Below are positions 10,150-22,195 of a stretch of 64,000 nt of DNA, piece after piece. Where the stretch lies: contig NW_025064893.1 in assembly GCF_019112545.1 (NCBI RefSeq), positions 124,001 to 188,000 of the forward strand, given 5' to 3'. This DNA is from Guyanagaster necrorhizus (taxonomy: Eukaryota > Basidiomycota > Agaricomycetes > Agaricales > Physalacriaceae). A program made the translations under genes and the position numbers. Numbering within the stretch: position 1 is the stretch's first letter; every line of letters starts with the position of its first letter. The notes under the pieces were generated by a model, which saw nothing but the letters and a program-made list of their open reading frames with translations, made no database searches and was not told the origin of the DNA.

Positions 10150-11700
10150 TGTATTAGGAATGGGATGTTTGAATGACTTTGGACAAGGGTCCTAGTTTAC
10201 CTGGGTATCAGTGGTGGAATTCTTTAATGAATTCATTGGTGGAGAACTCAGAGACTGGTAATCAAGCAAATTCTTCATTGGTACCTTTGTATCCTAGCCA
10301 CTGGATTTTGTACAACAGTGGGCAGTGGAACCAGTGATCCAGTTTAGAGTCAAGGATTTGGACTATTTCAAAATGTTCTTCTCTGTCGACTTTGACTGGA
10401 GGCAGTGGTGGTTGGATTTGGTTAGGGATGGTATTTTCTTCTATGGATTCCAATTGTGACACATGGAAGATGGGGTGAATGGACCAGAGATCTGGCAGAA
10501 GCCTCAGGATAAAGGAGTGGGTATCAGGTTGGGCTATGATTTTGACAGGACCAAGGTATTTTTCCAAAAATTTTCTGGTCAGGCAAGTGGTTTTGATATA
10601 GTTGGAGCTGAGGTAGGCTTTGTCTCCCACTGTGAATGGGGGTGCCGGAATCCAGTGCTTGTCTGCTTGGATCTTGTAGTGAGACTGAGCTTCGGAAATT
10701 TCATTCTTCAGTAATTGGTGGAGTTTGTCCAGGTTGACTGCGAAGTCTCAGGCTTGGGCAGAGGCAATGTCCCTTTCAGGGTGAACAGTGATGTTGGGGT
10801 GGTAACCCTTGTTAGCAAAAAATAGGGAAATTCCAGTGGATGTGTTAGGAGCATTGTTGTAGGCAAATTCAGCAATGGGTAGGAGGGTGTCTCAGTTATC
10901 CTGCTGGTAGGAGCAGTAGATACAGATATATTGTTCCAGAGTTTGGTTTGCTCATTCTGTTTGTTCATTGGCCTCCGGATGATAATCAGAGATAAGGTGG
11001 AGTTCCATGTCAAGGGCCACAGCTAAGATGTGAGTAAATTGGGAGATGAATTTGGAGCCATGGTTGAATGTGATGTGACTGGGTACCCCATGTTTGGAGA
11101 ATACATAGATAAGAAAAAGTTGGACAAGCTCCACAGAGTTGATGGTGTCATGAGTGGGAATGAAGATGGCTTGCTTGCTAGCGCAGTCTATGACTACTAA
11201 GATGACAGTGAATCTGTTGGAGTCCAGTAGTTGTTCAATGAAGTCCATGAAAATGGAATCCCATGGCCATTCAGGAACTGGCAGAGGTTTGAGTAACCCA
11301 TAGAGGTGGTGTCTGGGTGCCTTATTGCACCCACAAACTGTGCAGGACTTAACATAGTGTCAGACATATTCATGCATCTTTGGCCAGGTGTAGTTCTGCC
11401 GGACTAGTTCTAATGTCTGGTTTTGACCAAAGTGACCTGCCAAGATGTGGTCATGATTGTTCTGTAGTATACAGAGATGGAGATCATCAGAGTCTAGGAC
11501 AGATGTGGCCTTCGAGGTGAAGAATATTGGATTTGTCAATGGACCATTGAGAAGGAGAGGATTCAGAAGTGGCCTTGGTCTGATGGAGGCCATCAGAGGA
11601 TGTAGCATCAGAGGATTGTGCTTGTCTGATATCAGTGTGGAGTTTGTCAATATCCATGATGGCACTAGCCTATAAGGTGGGGCCTTCAAGATAGATTGCT
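10150..11700 (-). pseudogene. pol: Element D pol, C-terminal part: integrase and chromodomain
   Basis: The zinc-binding start is seen as HFGQNQTLELVRQNYTWPKM followed by CTVCGCNK, the usual HHCC arrangement. The catalytic core begins DSIFMDFIEQLL (first Asp kept). The second Asp motif reads TFNHGSKF, with Asn where Asp is expected. The third is EANEQTE, directly followed by TGA at a conserved Arg. The C-terminal domain GDKAYLSSNYIKTT leads to IHPIFHVSQLE and a chromodomain (EHFEIVQILDSKLDH ... YKIQWLGYKGTNEE), a module that targets integration to marked chromatin in chromoviruses. It lies in a different frame from the RT part, so there is at least one frameshift around 11700. Confidence 0.88.
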
Positions 11701-14024
11701 CAGAGTGATGCAGAGAGTTGTTCTTGGGTGAACACAGGTCAGAAATTGTGGGAGTTGATTTGGGCATATTGGCTATCCCCCTCTTTAGGGTAGATGTCCC
11801 ATTGTCTAGTGAGCACATCCAGTTTCCCACCAAGTTTTCCAGGGTGAAACCGGATTACTAGGTTGAACTGGGATAGGTATCCAGACCAGCAGACTTGTCG
11901 GCAGGTTGGAATCTTAGTGGTGGCAAAGTATTCAAGGGTCTTGTGGTCTGTTACAATATCGATGGAGTCTGCAGAGCCTTCAAGATAGTGCCACCAATGT
12001 TTAAAGGCTTCAAAAATGGCTAGAAGCTCTTTGTCATGGGTGTCATAGTTGAGTTTGGCATTGTGGAGGCTCCAGGAGTGGAAAGTGATGAGGTGAATTT
12101 CACCATCTTTAAGATAGATGGAGAGGATAGCTGCAATTGCATAGTCAGAGATGTTGGTTTCCACCACTATCTTTTGATTGGAGACCCAGTGGGTAAGGAT
12201 GGAGGCATGTGTAAAGACCTGTTTCAACTCATTGAAGGTGGCCAAGTATTTGTCATCAAATTTCTATGGAGTTCCCTTGTGGGTGAGTCATGTAAAGGGA
12301 AGAATGATATCACTATATTTGTGTATGAAGTGATGGTAGAAGTTGGCAAAGCCAAGAAAAGATTGGATGTCCTTGACTTTTTGTGGCACTGGCCAGTTGA
12401 CAATGGCCTTGACTTTTTCTTCAGACATGCGAAGTCCTTTAGGCGATAGGATATAGCCTAGATATTCCATGGAATCCCAGTTGAATTCACATTTGGAATC
12501 TTTGCAATAGAGTCCATTAGCTCTAAGCCTGCATAGAACCTCTCAAACATGTTTCTGGTGATCTTCTGGGTTGTTGGAATATATGAGGATGTCATTGAGA
12601 TAGATTACTACTGATATGTCAAGCATGTCAGAGAATATATCATTCACAAATTGTTGGAATACTGCTGGAGCATTTGTGAGACCAAAAGGCATGACATGCC
12701 ATTTGAAGAAACCATAATGGGTCTGGAAGGCTGTTTTCCATTCATCCCCTTTAGCTATGTGAATGAGATGGTAGGCATGCCTAAGGTCAAGCTTGGTGTA
12801 GATGCATGTGGAGTGGGCAGAGTCAAGGAGATCAGAAATGAGGGAGAGAGAGTAGTGATCTTTCTTGGAGATTTTGTTTAGGCTATGGTAGTCGATGCAA
12901 AGTGGGAGTTCACTGGTCTTTTTCTTGACAAATAGAACTGGAGCCCCATGTGGAGAGCGGGATGGAGTAATGAACCCATTGTGCAGATTATCATCAATAA
13001 ATTCTCATAGGGCCTTGAGTTCAGATTCTGAGAGAGAATAAATGGGGCCAAGCAGTGGAGATGTTCCTTCCTCAAGGTTGATTTTGAGGTTGTACAGCCT
13101 GTGTTCAGGTAGCTTTTCAGAGAGGGTATCGCTGAAGATGTCTGCAAAATCATGGTACTCTACTGGCACTGATGAAAGATCTGCTGGTTCTGCAGATGCA
13201 GCTTTAGCTCCAATATTAGGCAAGGAAGGCTGCAGTGTGAACTGCTGAGCACCTTCTTCTGCACTGGCTCAGACAAATGCAGCAGCAGATATGATGGAGA
13301 TCTTTGGATGTGCTTTCATAGTAAAAGACTCTGAGGGAGGATAGGAGTAGATGAGTTTATATGGGAATGGAGTCTGCCAGTTACCCAGAGTCGATTTGGA
13401 ATGAGGTGAAGCCCTGGGAGTTGGACTGATGGAGTCTGGTGGGCATGGAAGTCCTGGATTTGAGCTGGAAGGCTTGGAGAGGGGTAGACTGTTGTCCTGT
13501 GAGCACAGAAGTCTCTGAGATGTAGTGGAGGCTGTGGAATTGGCTGGAGTGAGGTCCTGGTAGCTTGAGCAGAAAATGATACTGTTCTTAATCCAGTCAA
13601 TCAGTGGATTGTAGTGGAAGAGCCAGTTGTATCCTAGGACAAGATTGCAAGATGAATCCAGGGGAGTGACATAGAAGCTGGTGGGGAAGGTGTCTCTAGA
13701 CAGGAAACAGATGGGGATGGTTGTGATTTGAGATATATGGCTCCCGATGGAGCCATCAAATAATCAAAGTTGCACACTAGAAATGGTTTTAATGGGAATT
13801 TCATTGGCAGCTATGTACTTAGTGTCAACAAAGCAGTGGTTAGAGCCAGAATCAATAAGGGCAAGAAAATACAGACTGATACAAGTTGGAGAACCATTGG
13901 GTTCCATTGTAGTTGGTAATTCTGCTGAGAGGGGAATGTGGAAGGAGTGATTGGAAAGGGATGTTGCATTGAGAGTGATGACCTCCGGTGTGTGAATAGA
14001 GTCAACACAATCCTGAACTTGCAT
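11700..14024 (-). pseudogene. pol: Element D pol, N-terminal part: protease, RT and RNase H
   Basis: The frame begins near 14024 with a retropepsin containing LALIDSGSNHCFVD (near 13830), where DSG replaces the common DTG, and LVLGYNWLFHYNPLIDW. RT motifs follow: FITPSRSPHGAP, LPLCIDYHSLNK, YTKLDLRHAYH and MPFGLTNAPAVFQ. The active site reads YLND instead of YLDD (12591-12602), which should abolish polymerase activity. The thumb reads FLGFANFYHHFIHKYS. RNase H shows VVETNISDYAIAAILS, HDKELLAIFEAFKHWWHYL and TDHKTLEYF. Except for scattered stops the frame is constant from 14024 to about 11739. The offset from Gag is -1. Confidence 0.9.
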
Positions 14025-14044
14025 GGAGGGAACAGGGTTGCTTC

Positions 14045-15466
14045 TTAGTTTTCTGACTCTGTTGGAGTCAGTTCCATGAGAGTGGTGTCAACTTCTGCTG
14101 CATGACCCTTGGTGGAGGCTGCTGCCTTCCACTTGTTGCAGTCCTCGGTCTTGTGTTTGGCTCCACAGAACATGCAAAGGTTGTTCTGGCACTGGTGGTC
14201 TTTTTCTTTCTGAGTAAGATGGCCATCTTTACCTAGCTTGTCAGTATAGGGCTTAGGGGTGGTAGATTTTGGTGTGGAGCTGGAGTCCAAGGAAGAAGTG
14301 TTAGACCCCTTGGATTTGGGGTTGGAGATTTTATTATCCTGGTTTTCACAGGCAATTTTGGTCTTCCAGGTCCAGTAGCAAGCATCAAGTTCTTAGGCAA
14401 GGAAGCGCATGTTGCAAAGGTTGTTTGGCTTCCCATAGTGTGCCATATCATCCTTGATATGGATACAGAGGCCATAGTAAAAGGCATGGCAGAGGGAGTT
14501 ATCTCCATACTCAATTTGTGAAGTGTACTGGTTGAATTGGACCATATACTTCATGATCTGATCTCCATCATGCATCCAGAGGTGTTCTAATGCATCTTCA
14601 GCATCTCCGATAGTATCAAAGGGGCCAAAGTTGCTATGAAGCTCATCCAGGAAAGCTATGTAGGAGAATTGCCAGGCTGGTGGATTCTGTGGGTTGGGGT
14701 TAAGAATGTCTGATTCAAACCAGTTAAGTGTGGTGCCAGCCAGAAATGAAATGGCATAGTTGACTTTGTTAGCATCTGTTACAAATGCAGTAGGCCTGTC
14801 ATTGAAGTTCAACTGAAGAGAGACAATGAAAGTCTTCAGTTTGTGAGGGTCAGAACCATCAAATGGTTCCAGTTCCTTGACCTTGGTATGAATAGTGGCT
14901 GGTTTAGGGTTGTTGAAGGAAGCAGAGACTCCTTGTAACAGGTTCATGAATTCTCAGAACATGTCCTGCTGGTTTGGATTGTTACTTCCCATGAGGCCAT
15001 TAGAGCTGCCTGAGCCATTGAGACCACCTGATCCTCCTGGTCCTCCTGAAAAAGAGTTTGGTGGATTACCATCTGGTTCCCATTGGATGGGAGTATGAGT
15101 AGGGGTGCCTTCATCTCTGCTCTCTGAGTCTGGGCTGTCTGGATTCTCATGCATGTTGCCCAGGGATAAGGAGTCTATTGGGGAGTCAGTTCAGGCACTA
15201 TACATCAGGCTGGCCTGTTGGGCTCTATTGGTTGGGATGCTGATGGCATTGAAAGGGTTAGGGGAATCATTGTAATTAGGTTGGCAGGCAGTGAAGCTAG
15301 AGTGATTGTAGGTTTCTTTATGGGAAGGTTGTCCTCCACTGGAGGCTGATCCAAAAAGGCCTGGTTGTTCCTTTGAGGCAGAGGCCAAAATGTCTTCCAT
15401 GGAAAACATGTTTGGATGGGTTTGTTCAGGATTGGTTTCTGTGAGTTCAGTAAATATAGTGGACAT
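14045..15466 (-). pseudogene. gag: Element D Gag
   Basis: One frame of about 470 codons from an ATG at 15466, broken by three or so stops. The N-terminus is Ser/Pro/Gly-rich. The Ty3 Gag core begins VKELEPFDGSDPHKLKTF and includes LAGTTLNWFESDI and AWQFSYIAFLDELHSNFG. Near the end is a zinc knuckle, CMFCGAKHKTEDC, whose spacing is CX2CX3HX4C, one residue short of the common CX2CX4HX4C. Gag packages the RNA into the cytoplasmic particle. Confidence 0.87.
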
Positions 15467-15492
15467 GGTAAAATTTTCGACTCAAGGGTTTG

Positions 15493-15503
15493 AGTTTGAA
15501 TAT
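15493..15503 (-). promoter_or_regulatory. Putative self-primer binding site of element D
   Basis: Two bases inside the 5' LTR the minus strand reads ATATTCAAACT. Its exact 11-nt reverse complement, AGTTTGAATAT, occurs in the 5' LTR (plus complement 15742-15752), about 34 nt downstream of TATATAAAG. No match to a tRNA 3' end (TGG plus acceptor) is seen here. Confidence 0.65.
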
Positions 15504-15505
15504 AC

Positions 15506-16004
15506 TGTTAGGAACATGCCAATTCAAGTGGGCTTGAGTGCACATGCAGAGTCCAGTGGAGTGCATGGGTGTCAATGAAGCTATTGGCAATGTCACCCTT
15601 GAGTCAGAGCCCAAGGATCTGGGTGGACAGAATGGAGTTCTGTCAGAGAAGTGAACCTGAATATCCTTCAGAGCAGAATCTGATGGACGAGGTAGGGAGG
15701 AGTTGAAGTGAGTGCAAAGTGTAGATGGCTTATCCAAGTTGATATTCAAACTAAGTAGTTACAATGATGTACATGGCTTTATATACTAATGGTAACTAAA
15801 TCTGAGTCAGGTTTCATTGGGTTCCAGTGTCAGTATTCACTACTGAGTTCAGGGTCTAGATATTACAATGTGAAATATGGATGTGAAATAATAATGGTGA
15901 AATGAAATTAGTAGATAATGGGAAGTGGTCAGAGTCCAGTGGGTAGCATGATTGGATTCATGGTTGGTTGAGGTGACATAGAGGCCAGTGGCATGTGCAT
16001 AACA
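15506..16004 (-). repeat. 5' LTR of element D, with TATA box
   Basis: Partner of the LTR at 8055-8553 with the same 499-bp length and the same ends. The minus-strand TATATAAAG (plus 15778-15786) should position transcription start near 15752-15756, at the sequence complementary to the primer site. Confidence 0.9.
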
Positions 16005-16119
16005 CATCTCAGAAGCAGATAATCTGCTCTTCTTCTTATAAGATTCATAAAGACATTGACTAATAAAATATCAGTTTAATGTCTGTTTATAATTGTGTAT
16101 TGCATTATTGGCATTCATA

Positions 16120-19100
16120 TGGCATTCATTGACTTATTAGTTGGATTCGGATCCATAACCCTTCCAGCTGACTCAATAATCAACTGTAGTGGTCATCCCA
16201 CCACCTTTTGCTTTGATTTTTCATAGTTTGTGATGTAAGACCTGGTTGAGTTTATAATATTCTTTATCATTGATTAGGTCTAGTGGGGGAGGTGGTGGGC
16301 ATTCTTGATTTGAGAATGCTGATGCAATATAAGGTGTTAACAATGACTTGTTAAAGACATTGTGTACCTTCCAGGTGTTTGACAGATGCAGCTTGTAGGT
16401 GGACTGGCTGACTTTGACCAGGACTGAGAATGGGTCTGTTCACTTGTTGGCCAGTTTTCTCTTGGGTCACAGGAGGTAAAGGTTGGTCATATTCAGCCAT
16501 ACTTTGTCAGAGACTGAATATTCATGTGCAGGCCTTTAATGTTTGTCATATTGCTTCTTTATTGTTTCTGTGGCCTTGGTGAGGGCTGCTTGCATTTCAG
16601 AGTGGATCTTCACCATTATTGTTGCAAAGTCACTTGAAGCCAGTGTTGTGGTGCAGTGTTGTTCAGTGTGGGCAACATTAGGATGTCATTCATAGTTGAC
16701 AAAAAACAGGGTTTTGCCAGTGGCTGAGTGAGTTCTGTTGTTATGTTAGAAGGTGGTGAGTGTCAGCCATTCTATCCAGTCATCTTGTCAGTAATTAATG
16801 AAGAGGCAGAGATATTTCTCCACCTCTTGATTTGCCTATTCTGTTTGCCTGTCCATTTGCAGGTGGTATGCTGTTGACACATTTTGCTTAATGTTGAGGA
16901 GCTAGTACAGGTTGTCCAAGAACTTGGAGACAAATTGCAGCCCTCTGTCTGAGATGACTACTTGGGGCATCCCATATTTGATGTAAACCTCATCTTGTAG
17001 GATCTTTGCCCACCCTTCTGATGTTAATTCTGTCAAGCAAGTGATCAGTATGATCACTTTTGAAAATTGATCAACTATAATAATAATGGCATCATAGCTA
17101 TTGCAGTCTAATAATCTGGTGATCATATTCACTGAGGTGTGGATCCATGGTGATGATGGAACCTCATTCAGATAGAGTGGTGCTGCTTGTGGCTGCATTG
17201 ATGATTTGCTTCTCTAGCAAATCTCACATGCTTTGATATATTGTGTAATGTCAATGCCCATTTTGGGCCATCAATATTCTCATAGAATAAGCTCCTTGGT
17301 CTTGGCAATGCCTGGGTGGCTGGCAGTTGCATGGTCATAGTATGTGGCAATGATTTTGCCATGAAGGGCTGGATCCCTAGGAATATAAATCCATTCATCA
17401 TAGCAGATCATACCTTCTTCCCTTGTCATTCTGTGCTCATGATTGAGTGATGGAGCCACTCATTGGTCTCACTTCTTCATGTCTCTTATAGTGCTTTTGA
17501 TCCACTTGTGGAACTCTTCCTCAGTTGGCATTATTATTGCCTGAAAGTGTTCAGGTTTTAATAATGTGACCTCTTCATTGTCTCCTCCCCCCTGATCATG
17601 GTCAGCCCACTAGCTGAGAAGGTCAGCTTTCTTGTTTGCTGCACCAGCTTTATGGTGCAGCATGTATTAGTATTAGCTGAGCTCAGTTACCCATCTGGCT
17701 TGCCACTGGTTCAACTTTTGTGATTGTCAGAAGTATTATAGATTCTGATAATCTATCCAGATCTCAAAGGTCTCAACCATGCTGATTAGGTAATGTCACT
17801 ATTCTTCCAAGATGAGCATGATTGTGAGCAACTCCTTGTTGTATATTTCATAGTTTCATTCTGTGACTGTTAAGGCCTTGGAAAGGAACACTACAGGTTG
17901 CCACTTTCCATCTTGCTCCTGGGACAGGATGGTGCTGATTGCTCCTTCACTGGAATCTGCCTTGACTCAGAACTTGCCCTCCTGTGTCAGGATGGCAAGT
18001 ACTATTTCTTCTGCCAGTCAGTGCTTAAGGTCATTAAATGCTGACTGTTAGGCTGGATCTCAGATCCATAGTGTATTGTTGGTTAACTGGGTTATGGGAT
18101 GGACTATCTTGCTGTAATCTCAGATAAAGCATCAGTAGAAGTTTATGAAACCCAAAAAGGACTGTAACTCCTTTTTCTTAGTGGATTCTGGCCATTCTGT
18201 GACTTCTGCCACCTTGACAGAGTCCATTCTAATGCTTCCTTCACTGATAATGACTCTGAGGTACTCAGTTTCAAGCATCTCAAATTTGCACTTTTCAGCC
18301 TTGAGGAACAGCTGGTGTTTCCTCATGAGTGCTAGCACTTGCTGGACTAGTTGGCAATGTTCTTCTTTAGTCTTTGACATAATGAGGATGTCATCAAGAT
18401 AAATGGTGATCTTTCCCATGGCAATGAGGTCCTTGAATATGTCATTCATCATCCATTGAAAAATCACCAGCAAATTTGTGAGTCTAAAAAACATGATGGT
18501 TGGCTCAAATAGCCCTCAGTTAGTGCAGAAGGTGGCTTTCCATTTGTCACCTTCTTTGATGTGCACATTATTGTACCCCCAGCAGACATCCAACTTGGTG
18601 TAGTATTGGATGCTGTGGAGTTTGTCCATCAGTTTAGAGATTAATGGAAGGGGATAATGATTCTTGATCATCATTTTGTTGAGCTTTCAGTAATCCTGTA
18701 CTGGTCAGAGTTTGCTATCCTTCTTCTTGATGAAGAAGAAGGGAAAATCCATCAGAGATTTTGATGGCTGAATCCATCCTGAGGACAAGTTTTCATCCAG
18801 AAACTTATCAAGTTCCTGTTGCTTGTTGTTGCCAAGTGGATATATCTTGCAGTCCAAGTTGGCATTAGTATTAGGGATCAGCTTGATGGCATGATCCCAT
18901 GGCTTTGGAGCTGGTAGCTCATTAAAGCTTTTCTTCTCAAATAAGTCATGATAATCTTATGCCCATTCAGGCACTATCTCTTTGAATGTTCTCTCCTCCT
19001 TTCTCACATTGGCCTTTGGTGCCAAGTCATTGGCATGATGCATGGCATGGATGTGTATAGCCTTTTGCAGGTTTACAGCAAGGATTGTCTTGCCATCCTC

Positions 19101-19935
19101 TATTTCCTCATCCCACTAGTCTTTGGAATCTTTGTCAGACAGTTTGAAGGGAATTTTCTGGCAGTGACATCTTGTGAATGTAATCTGACCAGTTTTCCAA
19201 TTGATAAGTGGGTTATGGCAAATTAGCCAGTTGTGACCAAGGAAAATTTCCTTGGTTTCTAGATCAGTTATGGCCAGGTCAATCCTTTCAGAATGATCAC
19301 TGATTGTGAGCCTAAGCTCAACAAATTTGGTAATTGAACTGGCCTGGTTCTTGGTCTCATCCACATTGTAGACTGGGATTGATGCTGCCATAGTCTGGGT
19401 GGGAAGATTGTGCTTGGTGATGAAAGCATGGTTAATTGAGCTACTGGTGCACCCACTATTGATTAGCACAGTGACCACATAGGTGCTTTGAGATGTGAGT
19501 GTCTCAATTTGGGCCTTGGCCAATAGATCCTGGTCTGAGGTCTTAGACCATTGGATGAACTTCCATGGCCCCTGGAGCTCATCAAGCCATTCCAGGGCTC
19601 AGCATCACTCAGCCCTCCTCATCCCTTCTATCATCTCATTGACTACTTCCTTGGCTTGGGTCTTGTGAACCCAGTTCTAGAGTACCACTTTTGCTGTGGC
19701 TTCATTCTTTATGTCCTTGATGGCTCATCAAGTCCATTCAGTGTCAAATAGCTTGAGCCAACTAGTGGGGCTCACTGCCCCTGTTTGGCTCATGGGCAGT
19801 TGAGTTTTTTCCTTAGGCAATTCCAATGTTTGAGTGGTAGTGTCAGATATATTCAAATGCATGCATAATTTAGACATATTTGGTACTACAGAGATATAAT
19901 CAGTCCATCCAGCATCTGTTTGTGACACCACTCGA
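16120..19935 (-). pseudogene. pol: Element A pol (protease, RT, RNase H, integrase, chromodomain)
   Basis: Read right to left. The protease at about 19530-19100 has INSGCTSSSINHAF (catalytic Asp now Asn) and FLGHNWLICHNPLINW. RT at about 18760-18130 has [20 protein letters not shown], an intact YLDD (18390-18401) and FLGFINFY. RNase H is at about 18130-17560. The integrase has QVVISDRGLQFVS near 16950 with its Asp kept, but SVNMIT where SVDMIT is expected. The chromodomain region starts at about 16420. In-frame TGA codons fall at positions that are Arg in sister copies (for example [12 protein letters not shown] reads with two TGA). About 70 bp of extra AT-rich sequence after the D insertion point is absent from sister copies. 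Confidence 0.87.
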
Positions 19936-21736
19936 TATTCTGGCTGAGTCAGCAGAATTGCTCACTGCTTGGCCCCATCTTTTATCTCCTCAACCTTAGT
20001 CTCTAGTCTGAGGGCTTTGTCTTCTTGTTGTAGTTCAGCAATCAGTGCCCTGAGGTCTTTTCAGATGTGCTTGTTCTTCTTCTGTGGGCAGTCCCATGCC
20101 ATATGGTCCTTCTGGCTACAATTAAAGCACTTCTCCTCCTTCTTGAGTCAATTCACATCTATTGGCTTACCCATTCTGGTAAATGTCATGCTCATACCAG
20201 TTTTCTTCTCATCATATGAGAAAGTTGGGGCTGAGCCACTGGGCTTGGCAGACATGGTTGGGCTGGAGGTGTTGGCCTTTGTTTCCTGTCCTTGGTGCTT
20301 CTGTTCACTAATGGACAGGGTGATCTGTTTGGCCTTCTGCTGCTGCCTTTCTCTGTACATGGTGATGATGCACTCCTTCCATGCATCATACCCCTTCAGG
20401 ATGTTCTGCCCAAGGTCCAAGATTATCTTCAGATAGGAGGGTGGTGCTCTCATCTTCATGTACTTGACCATTCAGCCTGTGTCTGCAATATCATCCCAGA
20501 CTCTGGCAAGCTTGCTGAGTCATTCTAGCTTGTTGAAGTATTCAGTGGCTGGTTTATCAGCCATCTTGTACTCTTTCATCTTCTGCTTATGCACCTCTTG
20601 TATGGCCAGATCTGTGAACTTGTCAATAATTATCTGCTTGAGCATCAGCCATGAGGGCATTCAATAGTGCTGTTGCATAGTTGACCAGAATGTGGAGGCT
20701 AATAATACCCACCACATTTTCACTTTGTCCTCTATGTGAGTCATGGTGAATGTCACCTTGTACATGTCAAGAAGGAAGTATGAGGCAAAGACCTGGAAAT
20801 ATTGGTCATAGTCTATGAGAAATCAGTCAATATTCTCAGATGCTCCCCAAAAAGAGCAGGGTTTGCACATGAGAACTGGCTTGCAGTTGAGGATGGTGGT
20901 ATTGGCTGTGAGCACCATCATTGGGTTTGGGATCCTGCTAAATGGTGGGACATTCTAAGGTGTCAGGAGTCCTGAGAAAGAATAAAGGGAGCCATCATCA
21001 GTGATGGGACTCCCTGATGGCAGTGCCTTCTTGTGTGCTATATGCCTATTCTGGATGGTGAATCCCAACTCCAGTGCCTCAGGGATATCTTTTTCAGGCA
21101 GAGATGCCTCTAGGGCCTTTCTGCTCCCTTTGGCCTTGTCTGATGGTGGCTGACTGGCAAATGGTTAGTGCATCAGCTGAGTCCATGGGTTTTGGTATAG
21201 ACCCCTTGGCCTAGGTCAGCTCTGTGTGAGCCAAGATGCCATGCTGCAGATGGCTGATGTTGCAAACATGTACCATGAGGATGTTGTTTAGATAGAGAGT
21301 GCCATGTAAATGGCTTGGCTGGATGCTATGCTTGACATCCATGGCATTGGCTCAATGTCAAACCTGGACTTATATGCTGGTAGTGACACTAGTTGATGTC
21401 CTAAATATTTCTTGTTATAAATAAAAATAGTCTGCTCAGTGGCCACATATTGAATGATGTCTGCATGCTCAACTCTGTCAGTGGTGGTATACCTTAGTCC
21501 CATGGGTGACACCAACCAGATGTTGTCCATCTATAGTGTGGCTGCTCCTTCCTGGTACAGCCATAAAAACTTGCTCTGGTACTCATCCTGCATCTTTCTG
21601 GCCAATTCTTCTTCTGTCAGTTGCTTCATAAATATGCTTTTCCACTCAGAGAGAGGATCCTCTTCTCTCTTGTCATTGAGATCTTCCTTGTTGTCCATCT
21701 TGCCCTTATTCCCCTCAAGGAGGGAACTGCCACATG
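19936..21736 (-). pseudogene. gag: Element A Gag, C-terminal two thirds
   Basis: The zinc knuckle CFNCSQKDHMAWDC near 20110 is followed by a charged helix (AELQQEDKAL) and a stop overlapping the start of the pol region. The core contains SSYL/PPSYLKII and a WW-type Gag domain around 20650-20850. Upstream is the acidic conserved block KMDNKEDLNDKREEDPLSEW, which is cut at 21736 by element B and continues at 37967. Confidence 0.82.
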
Positions 21737-22195
21737 TGTTAGACCTAAGCTGCACATGACTATAATCACATGATAAACTAATGTCACTTTGCACTTTGAG
21801 TGGAACATCTGAGTTCACTATATGTGGATTCTGGTCATGATGCATCAAGGCCTTAGGAATGGCTTGAGAGAGGATGGTGTGAAAATAAACTTTAGCTCAA
21901 AGCTGGGGATTACCAGCAAGAGCAAGTCATCTTAAATACTGTACAAGTCCTGCTAATAATACTACTGCCTATTGTATGTTTCTGAGTTTATTGTGCTCAT
22001 AGTCCTGGAGTGTCACTATCATACACAAAAGGATGATTGTGCATCATCAGGCAATGCTGCTGCATTGAAAGATAATGACAGACTTGGCCAGTTGTGACAA
22101 CTAAGCCTTGTCCCATGGTCCTAAGTGCTCATCCTAGCACCCTGACTAAGCATAAATAGGGGTTAAATTGTAGAGAATAAGAGAAAATCATAATA
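21737..22195 (-). repeat. 3' LTR of element B
   Basis: 459 bp, minus-strand orientation. It is preceded on the minus strand by an AAGGAGGAGGTAA tract (22196-22208). The terminal bases read TATTATG instead of TGTTATG, a decayed LTR end. Confidence 0.9.

Larger units (their letters stand above)
8055..16004 (-). mobile_element. Element D: second chromovirus family, complete insertion in A
   Basis: Two 499-bp LTRs (8055-8553 and 15506-16004) are flanked by CATCT (8050-8054 and 16005-16009). On the minus strand it encodes Gag, then protease, RT, RNase H and an integrase with a chromodomain. An extra gene lies on the opposite strand between pol and the 3' LTR. The LTR sequence is unrelated to that of A/B/C. 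All catalytic cores are damaged, so it is not autonomous. Confidence 0.93.

Noticed and set aside
18145..18402. Plus-strand frames opposite RT that recur in several copies (for example 18145-18402, 24301-24558, 30930-31160)
   Set aside because: They look conserved only because the RT on the other strand is conserved; no independent start, intron or domain. Unlike the D antisense gene they overlap pol.
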